DNA of 64,000 nucleotides from Anarhynchus alexandrinus (GCA_008711295.1 VUYV01000298.1:347687-411686), one strand, 5' to 3'; positions 1 to 13,520 are shown, counted from the stretch's first letter. Made by a program: numbers and translations. Notes: generated from the letters alone by a model not told the origin.

Positions 1-3000
1 TTTTTTTTTTTTCTTTTCCTTTAATATAAACCACATACTTATAAAGAACCCATGGATAAGGCATTGTAACAAAACACATACGGCTGCGATTCTGGCATCT
101 CCTTTCTGTGATACATTCAAGGATGTGTATTCCCAGTAGCAGTGGTCAGCACACCACAAAAATTACAGCTGCTGACAACTTCTAATAAATTTTGCCTGTG
201 TAGAAAATACAATGATGTACATATACCTGAACATGCATGTAACAGTGGCTGGATTCAGGAATCAAACACAAGGGCACAAACCCATTACCGTGCTCTCAGA
301 CTTACACCGCGCTCGGCCTCTCCTGCTTTCAGGGACCTCTTTGGGAACTAGACTAGTCAAAAGCTACCTACAAGCAGCCATCGGGACCTTTCAGTATTTC
401 TAGCACCAGGGCAGGTAAGACTAAAAAATCATGCAAATATCCCAGCTTCAACTCTCCAAAAACTGAAAAAAACCCGCTGGCAAATACAAACCCAAATTCT
501 TGTGAGGATGGGAAACAGTGATCTGGGCAGAAACCTCACTCCTGGCTACGAGGCTCAATTAGGTGACTTTGAACAAGGGAGCTACTCTACACTGTTAAAT
601 AATACAGGAACAGTGACAAGTCACTGGCCTGGAGGTCAAGAGGGAAAACTGTGTCCGACACCATCTTTCACTTGGCCTTGGGTCACCTTTGTGTGGTGCC
701 CCTGTGGCCCTAAGACATAACTATTATTTTGTGGGATCAGGATGGGGGGAGGCAGTTCAAAAGGCTGGAAAAAAACATGAAAGTTTTGCTTCAGTCCACT
801 GAATTGTTTTTACAGCATGAAATGTTTTACTGCATGAGGACATATATAGCAGGCTCTGGGGCAATGCTCAAGGTGGTCATCAAAGAGTGTGAAGCCCATT
901 GAGAAAGTGTTGAAAGACTAGGGAGGGAAGAGGGAAACAAAATTCCCCAAACTGTGATGAAGTACCGGCTGGCACAGGCAAACACAGCGCCGAGGAGCAC
1001 ATTAACAGCAAAGCAGTAAGGGCATCAGCTCTACATCTCAGCTTCCACCGTCTCAGATAGGGTAACCATCACGCTCTACTACTTCACACCAGGGGTGTCG
1101 AGCGGAGTGCTGAGATACTGTCAGACTGAGGACCTGGTACGGAGACAGATTGGTAGTTTTCCTCCTCTCACCCTATCCAAAGCCACCTAATCAGGTTCAC
1201 CAAGGAACTAGTCCTTTCACTTTGTGTGCAAATTTGGACTTCCTTTTTGTTCTATCTATCAAACACATAATGACAGTCATTTCCCTAAGCTTGTTAAAGG
1301 TAGGCTTGGGCTAACATGACTTCATTGCTGACAAGTATCTTATACTTACTATATGCTGCTAGGATTAAAGACTTGGAAGGAATTTTGACCTTTCCAAAGC
1401 TTTAATTTTGTTGAATTTATACGTGATAATAATCACTGCCAAGACTCCTTATAGCCACCATCTCCAAGCTCAGGAGATAGATCTAGTGAAGCCAGCCCCA
1501 CAAAGTGATTTCCCTGGGTACAGCTGAGGCCTCGCAAAATGCTACGCAAATTCATGACTTTCACCAAGTGCCTCAGAGGAATCTTCTCAATGCTGAGATA
1601 GAAGAAAGACACCAAGAAGAAAAACAAATGCTTCGCTGTTCACCAGCAACACTGCTCTCTTTTTCTTAAATACACGTGAAAGAGGGCTGGAGGCAGCAGT
1701 TGCACCTAACAATCTTCATGAAAGCTGTTACGGTCAAGGCTGCCAAATAACATCCTTTTTTTTTTTGGTTGTTGTTGTTGTTGTTCTTTTGCTTTTTATC
1801 CTGCACTGCCTTGATGGAGCACCAAAGGGTTTCTGCGCTCACACCGTAAAAATACCTCCGAAAATAAGGAGCTGATTTTGAAGTACAAAGCTGCTGTTGT
1901 GGGACGCTGCAGCATCTGTTTTAGCGTGTCATTTTTATATTTAGAAGCACCGTATCTCCACAGATCAAGCACAGCCGGTAAGTCACTCAGCAACCCCTTC
2001 CCATCAGCTCTCACAAGTCAGTGCCAGCTGACGGAGGGGGGGACACACACGCACGCACGCTCCTCTCGCCCTCCAACAGCCCTCCGCACCTCCGCAGCCC
2101 TGCAACCTCCTCCGCAGCACGCTGCAACCTGCCCGACATCTCTAACGTTGGTGTCCTGCCCACAGCTCAGCCCGGCAGCAGGACGTGAGCCTGCCGGCCT
2201 CCGACCTTGATGCGACGTGCCGCTTTTTTCTTTTTCTGGGTCACGCGGCGCGGTGTGTGTACGGCTGCATGGCATATGTTGGAGAAACCATGCAATAAAA
2301 TCAGGGGAGCCACTGAAGCATGCAATCTGGTGCACAGCCCTGACCTGCGCCGCCGGACTGTTCTGTCTGTGTCCCCCGGCCATGTTTCTGAGCCGGTGCC
2401 TACAGCTCGAAAATAGCGCATGTAAAAAACGCCACAGCCAGCATCTTCCATTAGGCAGCTGGACCACTGCTCGGAGAAGGTCCATCAAGCCAGCTGAATG
2501 AACTTAAACTGAGTGCAATATGCCTGCAATGTGTATGCCACAGGCGGCTTGTACAGGTGGGCAGGATTTATAGCTCCTTTATCCCACCTTTAAGAGCGGT
2601 CTGCCACTTACTGTAAGCAGAATCACTGTGTGCAGCGCAAGGCGGTGCTGTGTAACTTGATCAGGCAGAACACGGCCAAGAACAGCAAGGCAAAACATAA
2701 TAAAGACCCAACGGCAGCCATGAAAGCAAAAGTCACAGGAGTGGTGTTCTGAGGGTGCGAGAGGCCCCAGATAGAACAGCTCATCTTGGCTCTGTGCTGT
2801 CTATTAAAGAAGGATAAAGGATGAAGGGTATGATGTCCTTCCTGGCTAGGAGAAGCAGCATCTCCTCCATACATCCCCCATAGTTTTTCAGTTTACAGCG
2901 GGTAAGCACCGCAGGTTGCAGGACTGGCAGGGGACAGCACCATTTCTGGGTGATGTTTTGCACAGATGTAAATACCAGGTAATTAGAAGAGTGAAATTTC

Positions 3001-3494
3001 AGCCCAGCGAATGTTTACCATGGAGAGGAGGAGAAACACTCACAGGTTTTTTCTCTGCTTCCAGCCACGAGAGCCGAGGAGTGCCTGCATGTGTACAGGC
3101 AGGGGAGCGTGATGGGACAGGGAGGACAGGGAGGGCAGAGAGGGGAGGCAGAACCAACGTGCGGAAGCTCCCTAAGTGGAGTGATTGGTTTTGGCAGCTA
3201 CCCTGGGAAAAAAGGCACCGTCAGCACTGCAAAACACGCAAGAAAATCTTTAGCTGGCAAATGCAGATTTATCTTTTCCAGAGGCAGTGAAGAGTGGAAA
3301 AGGCCCAAAGTTGCAGATAAGGAAGGGAGCAGTGATGGGATCAAGCCAGCTCCGGAGACCGGTTAGTTCAGCTATCTCCTGGATACAACCCCTCTTTGGA
3401 AGGGGGGTGTTGAAGGAAAACAGAGCCTGGAAGAACCTGGAATAGCTTTATCTACAGACAGAACTTAGCTTCCATTTTACATAGAATAAAACTG
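1..3494 (-). other. TIAM1: TIAM1 intron downstream of coding exon 1 (partial)
   Basis: No exon-like open frame matching the next part of TIAM1 is present here. The stretch starts with a 12-T run and holds a T11-(GTT)n tract at 1756-1785 and a moderately CpG-rich patch near 2010-2400. The short open frames in that patch overlap on both strands and resemble no protein I know. The intron continues beyond the left edge of the window. Confidence 0.8.
1756..1785. repeat. Poly-T followed by (GTT)n microsatellite
   Basis: A run of 11 T is followed directly by about six GTT units. Simple repeat in the TIAM1 intron; no function suggested. Confidence 0.85.
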
Positions 3495-3505
3495 CCTTAC
3501 CTGAG
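3495..3505 (-). other. TIAM1: 5' splice donor closing TIAM1 coding exon 1
   Basis: The minus strand reads CTCAG|GTAAGG, with the exon ending at 3501 and the intron starting at 3500. This matches the consensus donor closely and falls exactly where the recognisable TIAM1 protein stops (after KTTQ). Confidence 0.93.
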
Positions 3506-4469
3506 TAGTTTTTGCCCTTCTGCCTTGCATGCTGTTACTATGGCTAACTTGTGGGTTGGTGGCCCCTTCGGAAAGGCAGTGGGATTTCCTACAAGGCAGC
3601 GTATTGTAATTACTGTAGGAAGGCGCATCCTCAGCAGTAACTGATGCCATCTTATGGCTCCCGATATCCGGGATGTCGGACACTAAATTCCGGCAGTACC
3701 CTCCAAAGGCATTTCGCGGGCCTCCGTTGACAGTAGCGCTCGGGGTTTTGGGGGAATACAAGTCGCTCATAGAGTTGGCACGCTGGCAGGCAACCAGTGG
3801 CTGGGGGCTGCCGCTGGCCTCCGTCCCCCGGGTGGCCTCAGCATCCTTCTCCTCGGCCAAGCCCAGGATTTCCTCATTGCTCGTTAAATGCTCCTGGCTG
3901 AGGTCAGAAAGCGAAAACTCCAGGCTGTCCTCACGCCAGATGTCAGCCGATTTGGAGCGCTTCTTCTTGAAGCTGGCCGTCTCCATGAAGTTTGTCCCAT
4001 TGGCCGCATATCGATGCGACCTCCCATCGCCCTCTGCCAGGAATGGCGGCTCGTCCCCATAGAGCCTGCTCTCCTCCGAGTCGGGCATGCTCTGGACGGA
4101 GGCAGCGGTGAGGACGGTGCTGCTGTCCACGCTGGGGGTAACGGAGGAGTCGGTGTGGTAGGAAACAGGCCGCAGGCCCATGTCCACACGGTCTACCCAG
4201 ATGGGGCTTCCAAAGTCCTCTAGGTTGGCTTCCTGGGCGAAGGGCTCCAGGCCGTTCTCCGCCAGGGACTGGGGGATGCTGGGGGTGCTGCTGGAGCGGG
4301 TGCTCACTTCCGAGTTACGGTGGATAATTTTTCCAGAAGAAGCATGCCGCGTCCGGCGAGAGGCTTTATTGGAGAGGCGAAGCGAGCGGGAAGTGTGCTT
4401 GCGGCCCAGGCTGGTGTGCTTGTCTCCATAGAAGGCGTGCTCCACACTCTGGCTCTCCGCGTTTCCCAT
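3501..4469 (-). CDS. TIAM1: TIAM1 first coding exon, N-terminal 323 codons (partial CDS)
   Basis: This exon encodes the N-terminus of TIAM1, a guanine nucleotide exchange factor that activates the small GTPase RAC1 at membranes and junctions, controlling actin, cell adhesion and polarity. The open frame starts MGNAESQ and is recognisable as TIAM1 along its length, for example EDFGSPIWVDRVDMGLRPVS near residues 84-103, KKKRSKSADIWREDSLEFSL near 168-187 and CRKSHCLSEGATNPQ near 293-307. MGNAES fits an N-myristoylation signal (Gly2, Ser6). The region is Ser/Thr-rich and looks disordered, with no folded domain. The PHn-CC-Ex, RBD, PDZ and DH-PH domains of the roughly 1,590-residue family protein must be encoded further left, outside the window. 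The frame ends in phase 0 after KTTQ at a CAG|GTAAGG donor. Beyond it the frame reads seven intronic codons and stops. The start is supported by family match and context (A at -3, G at +4). Identification is from memory of the family, without an alignment. Confidence 0.97.
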
Positions 4470-4510
4470 GGTGTCACAGTCTGCAAGGGGAGAGAGCGGG
4501 AACCATTAAA
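4470..4510 (-). other. TIAM1: 3' splice acceptor and 11-nt 5' UTR segment before the TIAM1 start codon
   Basis: Read on the minus strand, a pyrimidine-rich tract (CCCGCTCTCTCCCCTTGCAG) ends in AG at 4482-4481. The exon then begins at 4480 with ACTGTGACACC directly before ATG. An A within CTTTAAT near 4507, about 25 nt upstream of the AG, is a plausible branch point. Only 11 nt of 5' UTR lie in this exon, so the rest of the leader must come from upstream non-coding exons. Confidence 0.9.
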
Positions 4511-4579
4511 GACGGCAACCAAACATGCAGGCAAGAAGACACACGGACGCCTCAGTACACTCAAAAAGAGCTTAAGAGC

Positions 4580-4596
4580 TTTTTTTTTTTTTTTTT
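4580..4596. repeat. Poly-T run (17 T), with an undetermined base nearby
   Basis: Seventeen consecutive T lie about 100 bp upstream of the TIAM1 acceptor on the opposite strand (poly-A in the gene's sense). A single N follows at 4610, suggesting local base-calling or assembly uncertainty. Confidence 0.85.
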
Positions 4597-5254
4597 AAAT
4601 AAACCATTCNCTTTAACAGCAGTGACTAATCCCACAGAATTAAGGGAGCCAGTGACCATACCAGCAAATTAATAAATACAACTCAGTTAAATCAGTATGT
4701 AGGAAAAAGCCAGACGATAGCTATGCTGATGTAAATGAAGAATGTAGAAGAGGGAAGGATTGAACCTTGAAGCTTGGTGTGAACTGGAGCCAGTTTACCA
4801 CCAAAGTCCACTGGCAATCTCAACTCTGCATGCATTTAGCATTATGACTCTTAGCATCAGCTTCACAATTCCAGCCAACACTACAAACTCCAAAAATCAA
4901 CAGCTACTGTTTATCTGCACGTAACAAGATGCCAAAAAGTAGATGAATATACACCTTTATCTGAGATTTCACTTTTTCTTTGCTAGGAACTGCGAATTGA
5001 AGCACCAAACAGCAAAGTACAAATTCAACTGTTCGGTAGCGAGCTAATGATAGGTTTGATTTCTGGAACAAAAAAAAACAGTGCAACATTAGGCAGGTAC
5101 AGAGAGCCCCACACAAGAAAGCCATATTATGAAAAATAAATTAGCATGAGTGACTCAGACTATACAAAAATAACCTTTCCTTCCTACTCACTCTGAAGCA
5201 GATAGCTAGATCTAAGCGCTTTGATCTAGCAAGGAGAAAACTGAGCTGGAACAC

Positions 5255-5450
5255 GGGGACTGGGTTTCTGTCCCCATCTCCATACCTAGCCTCCTGCATT
5301 ATTCAGTTGCACATGTCCCGCTGTGAAACAAGTTTCCCATCCAGAAGATGGGAGTCATGATCTGGATTCAACCTTGGAAAACACTTTGAGGTCTGTGATC
5401 TCACTCAACAAATGCCAGAAATATTTTATCAGTAGTATTGGCTCCTTCTG
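5255..5450 (+). mobile_element. Ancient L3/L2-like LINE 3' tail (degraded)
   Basis: The stretch contains degraded versions of the recognisable order of motifs in amniote L3/L2-type tails: a GTTTCCCATC-like segment, an AAGATGGGAGT-like segment, then AACACTTTGAGGTCTGTG and an AGAAATATTTTATC-like segment. It is too diverged to assign a subfamily, and its limits are approximate. Confidence 0.45.
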
Positions 5451-5460
5451 GCCAAAGATC

Positions 5461-5479
5461 AAGAAGAAGAAGAAGAAAA
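5461..5479. repeat. (AAG)n microsatellite
   Basis: About six AAG units directly after the L3/L2-like relic, consistent with a simple repeat grown at or near an old LINE tail. Confidence 0.75.
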
Positions 5480-8400
5480 GTAAATGTTAAAGTACATGCC
5501 CATTCAAAATTAAATAGGAGATCCTGAATTACACACAAGACAATTATATCTAGATAAATAGTCCATAAATCTTGAATAGAAATTCCAAGACAAAAGTTCC
5601 TCGTTTTGGGGTATTTCTGTTAGTCTTGGTTGAAAAAAAAAAGCTGCCCTGACAGTAAAATAATTCGGAGTTTTTAATTTCTTGGGGCAATTTCCTCTCC
5701 TTTAACAGGATGCGCTGACGGGTATTGAGCCAGATGCTGGCAGAATGAATATGATCGTGTATTTTCCCTCACTATCTAAATACACACTATTGCTGCTGCA
5801 CAGAACTGAATTAGCCCTACATAAATTACACAGAAAGTGGGGAATTGATTGTGCTAAACGCAGGCAGAGCAGTTCTGCCTTAGGCTGCCCTGGGTGCATA
5901 TGGTGGAACTGCACTTCTGCACTGATACTTCTGACCACAGTCAGAGGACGGCGCTTCTCTACTCTTCTACCCAGCTAAGTAGGTCGTGTCTGAGGCTAAA
6001 AATCTGTTCAATGCTGGAGCAACAGGCACTTCCATAAATATCTGCACATTTCTGTATCTAAAATAAATATGATTGCATGTCAAGTAAACTATACCAGGAA
6101 ATACCCTATGTCTGCCGAAATTAATGGCTGAACTCCCATTGACTGTCATGAGACTTGGTTATCATGCATAGTCTAGAAAAATAAATGCACTGAACAGAGG
6201 GCAGGTTTTAATCTAAAAAAAAAAAAAGGCAGCATTATAAATCCCTAGACAGGGTTTATTATTCCTTGAAATCCACAGCCCTTTGATATGGACTGGACTG
6301 GAAAACAAATGTCAGCTAGCTTTGGCTTCTAAAACATTTTATATCACAAAAACTGCATTTTGTCTTGCACACTGATGTCTAAAACCAGACCTCAACACTC
6401 CCCATCTTGCAAAAGAAACCCTGTGGGGTAATGCTTTTAGCTGCTTTGATTCTGAGATTCTTGCTCACCACACTTTCATTCGACAGGATTTCCCCTGGCT
6501 GCAAAGCCCATCAGAGCATGCAGCCATTTATCTCCAGTCTCCAGCCATGCAGCCACCACCTTGGTATCTATATCTAAGGAGAAAGAGCAGTTTTAAAAGT
6601 CCTCTTGAAACCCTGAATGATTGAAGAGTGGCTCTTTACCTTCAGCAGCAGCTGTCGAAGGGCAGGAGCGTTCCCCCCGCACACCACGCAGCGAGGCACC
6701 CTTGCTGATGGAAACACCGCGCTGCGTGGCTATGGAAAACAGCCCCATGCCACCACCTCGATGTAGTCTCCATGCACACTGGGCAAAATTTCACCCAGCC
6801 AAAAAGTAACAGAAGCACAAACAAGTTGGCAAGGAAAGGAGCAGCAGCTCAGGCTGCTTCCCCGTGAGGAAATAATGCTACTAGAAACACTCTCATGGAA
6901 GGAAGAAAGTCTTTTCTCCCCAGACAGCAGCAATGTTTACTGAGCGATTTCGCACAATGAGAAGTATCTGCTAGATACTGGCAAGAAGTGTCAGACTTCA
7001 AAGCAAAGAGCTGTCCCTTTTTAATTCTGTGGATTGGCGCTTTAGGTGAGGATGCCTTTGCACATCCTGCAGACGGCTGTCTATCCCGGTGATTAGCCCA
7101 TACCCCGCTCCTCTACCCAGGAAGGATGGACAACTGAAGGATGGGCAGCTGAAGAGGCTTTTAGGACTGCAGGCTGGTCCATTCTGCACGGTGGGTGCGA
7201 TGGGGCCGCCGGCAGGCACAGTGCAGCTGACAGAGCTAAAGTGATGCAGGATGGCGCCATCCCCGCAGTTTGTCCCCGTCCCCCGCCGGATACCAGGAGA
7301 TGCGGGGCACAACAAGCTGAGCCCACCTCCAGCGGGAACGGCCAACCCCACCGGGTCAACCTGAGGGTGGCTGCTTGTGGGGTGCCTAAGACAAATGGCT
7401 CCCCCTGGAAGGGTGTCCCCCCCCAACCTTCTCACCCCTATTTTTGCCTCCTCTCTGCATTTCTGGCTGAGCATCTCCACCAGCTACCCACAACCACTTC
7501 AGGTGCTCATGCAGCTGAGTTCACCAAAACAGCAGAAAAAAACCTCGGGGGGGAAAGGAAAACAAAAATACTTTATTTATTAGTTTATGTTCGTTGGGAT
7601 AGTGAATTAAACTGGCACATGCCAGAAGCAGCACAAGGGTGCCCGTCTGGGAACACAGCAGGGTGAGGACGGGGCAGCACGGCTCGAGGGCAACGCGGGA
7701 ACCGGGAAAGAGAGGACAGCGAGTGGCACATCCCGCACATTTTGGCAGCAGTGAGCTCTTAGGTCAGCTCAGGCAGATGTGGAAAGGCAGCCCTGAAACA
7801 TGTGAATTCGCACTGAACAGATGCCAGCATCCCCAGCGAGCAAGAGCGGGCTCTGGGCAGCGGAGGGGAGCCCCAGCCTCCCCTTCCCAGGGGCAGCAGC
7901 AGACACCCTGGGGCAGAAATGTCTTAAATTGCTCCAGCTATGACTGCCAGATGCTGCCTGTCTACGGCTTAACTGAATTTAGCACACTCAATGAAAAAAA
8001 TCTGTATCAAATTAAGAAAATGAGTAATGTTAATGGGAGTTGCACGCAAATGCTGGTAAGACAAAGGCTCCCCTTGTTAGCTCACCCGCCAAATCCAAAG
8101 GTGACCATTAAAGACCTATCAAGGTACCACCAGGATACGACATAAATCAAATGTGACACGTCTTGATGCTTTAAACAGGTCTGTCGCGCTCAGCCAAGGA
8201 TTGCGACGTGTCAAAAATCTGTTCTGAATTACCCTCTAAAGCTAGCAGAGATTAGCGCACACAGACCATGCGCTGCAATCAGAACTAGTTGGAAATTTTT
8301 CAGCAGAAAATGTCGATTCATCAAAACCCAAACTTTTCATGGGAATAGACCACTTTTGAAGAAAGGCTCCTCCGCTCCAAGAAGGAGAGATTTGAAAACT

Positions 8401-11400
8401 GAAGCAGAGAGACAGGCACGTCTCTTGGATGAGGCATCAGCTCGGTGACTCAGCTGCTTGCCAAAGACGCAGAAGATTGAGATTCATATCTGCAGCCCAA
8501 GTCAGGCAAACGTGGGGTGGCAACTTGTTCCTCCACATCCTCAAGAGGTGGCCCTGACCATCAAGCTATCGGCTGCACTGGGAAAGGGCCCTCTCTCCCA
8601 GAAGATCTGCTCCTTCCTGGTTCAGAGCAGGGAAAATGTCAAAATTGTGGAAGTCTTCAAGTGGACAGGAAAAGTCACCATTTAGCCAGCTTGCACGTCA
8701 AGAGACAGTACAGGGGTTTGAGTTGTTGGGGTTTTTTTAAAACCAAAACTTAAGATTGATATCAACATTACCATATCAGCAGGGAGAACACAAATTCTGC
8801 ACGAAAGCTTTGGAAATAACAGTCTTCCCTACATCAGCTACCCTAAACAGACAGACTGAACTCTAGATGAACTGCTGAGTTTTTGCTGGATGAGTCTTAT
8901 ATGAAATGGTTACACATAAAGACGATCACATTCTAGATGACCACTGATGACGGCCCCCTCAAAGAATATCATTGTCTTTGAAAACAGCCATTTCCCTTTC
9001 TCTTCCCTAACCCCCGATATTAAGTATTTCTTAAAATAGTTACCAAACCAAAATACGCATTTCAACTAAGCCTAGGTTACTAACTCTCAAACTTGCAAAA
9101 AGTTGGACCTTTAGATTCCAGAAGAAAATCTGAAATGTATTAAGTTTCCAACCGAATTTGAAGCACCTCGCAAGACAACAGATTGCAAATTTAAAATTAG
9201 ATTCTAGTGGGAGGCCCTGGTGACAAATCTGTATTTTTCTCCTGGAGCGGAGCTTGAAGGCTGTGAGAACCAGAACAATGATTAAATCCACAGTGAGCAA
9301 CGAATCTACAGAAATAAACTTTTGCTAAAATCTGCCAGCCAACAACAAAGATTTTTACTGAACTCACAAGAACCACATAGAAAAATGTACAAGACTAATA
9401 ACCAAGTGTGAACATACACATTTTATTGTAATTAAAATGTGCTTTTTCAAAGGGCAAGAGAGAGGCTGAAATTCCACAGTAAGCCTTTGAGTTTCTCGGA
9501 AACTCCAGCAGCATATTTAATTGTTTTCAAATCAGAACCTTTTAACCAGCCATTTCTTTTTTGTAAGCCGCTCTCGCATATGTTAAAGCACGGGATGGAC
9601 TCCAAAAAGGCCCTGCAGGCAATTCAAAGAGGAGGAGGAGAGAGGGAGGAAGAGATGTCATCAGTAGCTGCTTGATAGCCATTCAAATGCCTTTGTATTG
9701 CTAAACGGGTGTAATCATAAACCGCATGCAGCTTATCCAATTTTTCCCCTCCCGCGAACCATTATACAACACAGCAAACTCCTAAAGAAAAATATATGGA
9801 CACACATGTACCTTCCGAGGCAGTACCGGTATCCAGCGCAACCTTCCCCAAGAGAGCTGTGGCATTTAGAGGTATAGAATTGCAAATGATACCAAAATGA
9901 ACAGTTACTGGGGACTGCAGAAGCTGTCAGCACCTGCCACTCAGCGACTCCATTACTCTCACGTCAGAGTCTATGACTATATGCCAAAAACCTGGGGAGA
10001 AAGAGGGGAGAAAAAAAAAAAAGAATCAGACAAAGGGTTATCAGAAACCCTTTACATACAATACAGGAGGACGTCTTCCTGTTATCATCACTTACCTAAG
10101 AAACACTGTGCAATACAGCATGTGAATGCTGTGCTTAAATTCTAATTACGAAATCTGACGCTGGCGGAATAAATGAAAAGCCCAGTCAAGCACCGTCAGC
10201 CCAAACTACAGAACGTGGAGAGTTCCTCTTCCCATCACTTAGTTCAATAAAAATCCCAATAGACATTAACATGCCCCTGCTGAGGACGGTCTGTCTCAGG
10301 CAGGGCTAGAAAAGCTCAGGTCCAAAAACACGCCTGCATCCAAAGACGACCACCAAGAAAGGCACCTTCCAGTAAACCCAGGTATAACTTCTGCCAGCAA
10401 GGGGGGACCCAATCACCCAGGGAACAGGCCCGAAACTGGAAGACCTCTGAGGAGATTTCTCTGCATAGACTGTCTAATTTACGAAAAGGGCGGTTATCCA
10501 AGCAGGGATTTCATTAACATTTTTCAAGGGCAAATCAGACATGTAGGACAGAGCATTTACATGCATTTTTGTGCACGGTGAAAGGATCATTGGGTTAATT
10601 GCACTCACTAAGGCGCGGATACAAGAGACCAGTCTGCGCCTATTTAGACCTAAGACAAGTCACAAGAATAGTCCTCAAGTTACACACATGCGTGCATGCG
10701 TGTGGGTAACAAATCCCAGCCCTTTCTTGGCATTGGCAAGCTCCCTTGAAAGTACGCCAGCTTAAGGTCCAGTTCCGTGAGATACCAAGACCCACAAATT
10801 CACCAGAGGGCTGGGTGCGCTGCCCACGCCAGCTGCCAAGTCACCCAACTCCCCCTTCTCTCAGCCAAACACCAGCAATGAAACAACAACCCAACACTGC
10901 ACACAGAGTTTTGAGAGTTACGAACTTTTCCAAAAGTCTCAAGGAAGAAAAACCTTGAGAGAGATTACTGATGCCCTTCATGTTATTAGAGCTGCTCGGT
11001 GGGGAAATTGTGATCCTCACTCTTGGCTGGATTCTCAAAAGAAATGAGAGTCACCGGCTCCTTTCTAAATTAAAAACATTCTCATTTTCTTTCTCCTCCT
11101 TCATGTTCCCCTCTCTGCTCCCCACCTCCCCCTCTTCCCCCAAGCTGTTGGTTGAGATCTGAAAAGCAGTTCATGAATTGCTCAGGATCTGGCAGAAATT
11201 AATAAAATGAAGCTCATTTATATTGAAATGGACTCATTACCATGCCAGCTGCCAATAATTTGCAAGACGGGAATCTTGCTGACAAACAAGGTCCTACAGG
11301 CAAGAGGCTTTCCACCTGCAGCCACCGCACGATGAGCAACCCTGCGACGTGCATTCCTCGCCTCCAAAGAAAAAGGCATTGCGACCATCTTATTTCAGAT

Positions 11401-12414
11401 CTGCCTGCTGCTGCCCCAGAAAAACTTGTCCAAAAGAAGAAAAAAAAACAGATGAGGACAAGCATTTTATCAAATTTTATACCCTGAAGCAGCTTTTGAG
11501 GAGATCGTAACTCAGAAAAATCTGCTCCAGGCTGAAGCGAACTCTGGTCACTTCTGTGAGAAACCAACCAAAACATCACCCACTCCCCACGCCACCTGTG
11601 CTCCTCCGACAAAAATCATTCTTCTTCTTGCACTCATTTGTTAAAAAGGTGGGAAGAGCCAAAGTGGACATTTACAACTGGATACTGGATTATCCAAATC
11701 CTCACTACGCTCCAGTACATCCAAAGGGCTGGCAATATCCTTTGCCACGAACAGATGAGTACTGTGCGTGCACGGCTCCTCCAGAAGAGAAAGATTTATC
11801 ATTACCCACAGATTCTTTCCTGAAAAGCTTTGTTCCTATTAACTTTTACAACTTGGAGAGTCTTTCCCAAATGAAACCAAGTCATGCTTTTCAAGAACAA
11901 CATCAGTTTTTCATACTTCTCTTTGTCTGCCAGTAATACACACTAGAACGGTCCTCGCCCCCAAGCTTCACAGTTCACCCCAACAGCCCAGGCTCTGCAG
12001 CAGCAGAAATTCTGGGGGTCTGTAGTGCCAAAGCAGCCCTGGACAAGGACTTACCTCCAACAGGGTCTTGGCAAAAGGGGATGCCCATGCTCCTCCATCA
12101 GGAGGAAAGGCAGAAGCAAACACAAGCACAGCCCCATGGCTTGCTTCCCAGCACAGAGCCCTTCCCCACGCGGGACACATTTGCTCCTGTGGACACTTTC
12201 TCTGTCAGTGGAGCCTGACCAAGGGTGAAGCTGACTGCACATTCAGACCACCAGTAACTCACCAGTAACTGTTCTCGGGGTAGATGGACACTAGTAAACA
12301 TTCACACATGGAACAGTTCATGTCATTAAAAAAGAAACATCAAATAAAGACTTTCAAACTTCTGTGCTTAAGACAAAATATGCAGTCTTAGAGCTGACTC
12401 CTGCAAACATGTAT

Positions 12415-12437
12415 GCACACACACACATATATATACA
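12415..12437. repeat. (CA)n-(TA)n dinucleotide repeat
   Basis: A short CA run passes into ATATATATA. Simple repeat in non-coding sequence. Confidence 0.8.
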
Positions 12438-13520
12438 CCTCCATGATGCATGTATGCACGCATATATGCCAATAACTACATACGTCAACGCAACTCCACT
12501 TGTTCTTTGAAGGTTTGGAAGTAGCACAGCTGTATTTATTTCATAGCCACAAAACAGCACGTTGGAAAATCAGGCCAAGGAGTTCCCACAGGGCTCATCA
12601 CGCAGCAACTTAAGTCAATCCAAACGGAGGAAGCTCGCAGCAAACCACCATGAATGGATTAAATGAATGCATAGTGGGGAAGCAGAATGTATTAAAAGAG
12701 CACCTTGTTATTCATCCCATCTGCTACCTGTGATTCTAGGTAGAGCAAAGAGAGGTTTGACTCTCACATGCTGGGAGGAGTTTGCAATGCCAAGAGATTC
12801 GGAAAAAAAAACAGCACACCTGTTTTCTTTTTGCTTGCGGACGCTTGACGTGAACATTAATAGATGAAAAATATGGAAGCTGTAGTTTTCTAAAAGCCTC
12901 CTTTTCAAAGCAAAACCCTTCCTTTCCAGCAAGGAAAAGTTAGTATGCAAGTATATTCCCTTGTCCAGTGAACATGGAAAGTTGGCTAGAAGGACGTCAG
13001 CTCTCTTTCAATTCTATTTTTACTTTTTGATTTTATGATGCATCGTTTTTGTCAGATTCCAAATGCAACTGTGGATGTGAGATCAGTTGGTCATTAAGCA
13101 AATCTTCACCCAGCTTTGAGAAGCCCTCAGTAATTCTACCATAAACCATCAGGATGCATATACATCGACAGAAAGCAGCAGTCATTTCATACCAAAACTA
13201 TTTAATATTAATCAGTGGCTCTGGGCTGTATTCCCCACCCACAATCCCAGTTCCACGCCATTGTAACTCCGGTGTTCGATCCTGTCTCCTGACATGGAAA
13301 ATCAGGCCCTTTATTTGTAACTGGAGGCCACATTTTGTTAGCCTTTATTACCTCTAGTTAATATGAATTGCTGCCAAAATCAATCTATCAAATCACCTAC
13401 CCTGAGAAGAAGGTAAATGCTCTAGTACGCTCCAGGCTTCTGGTGCCCTGACAACTCTGGGTCTCCCCATCCCATACCCCTGGGCTGCCCTCCACAAAAT
13501 GAAACACTGCAACCCACAGG

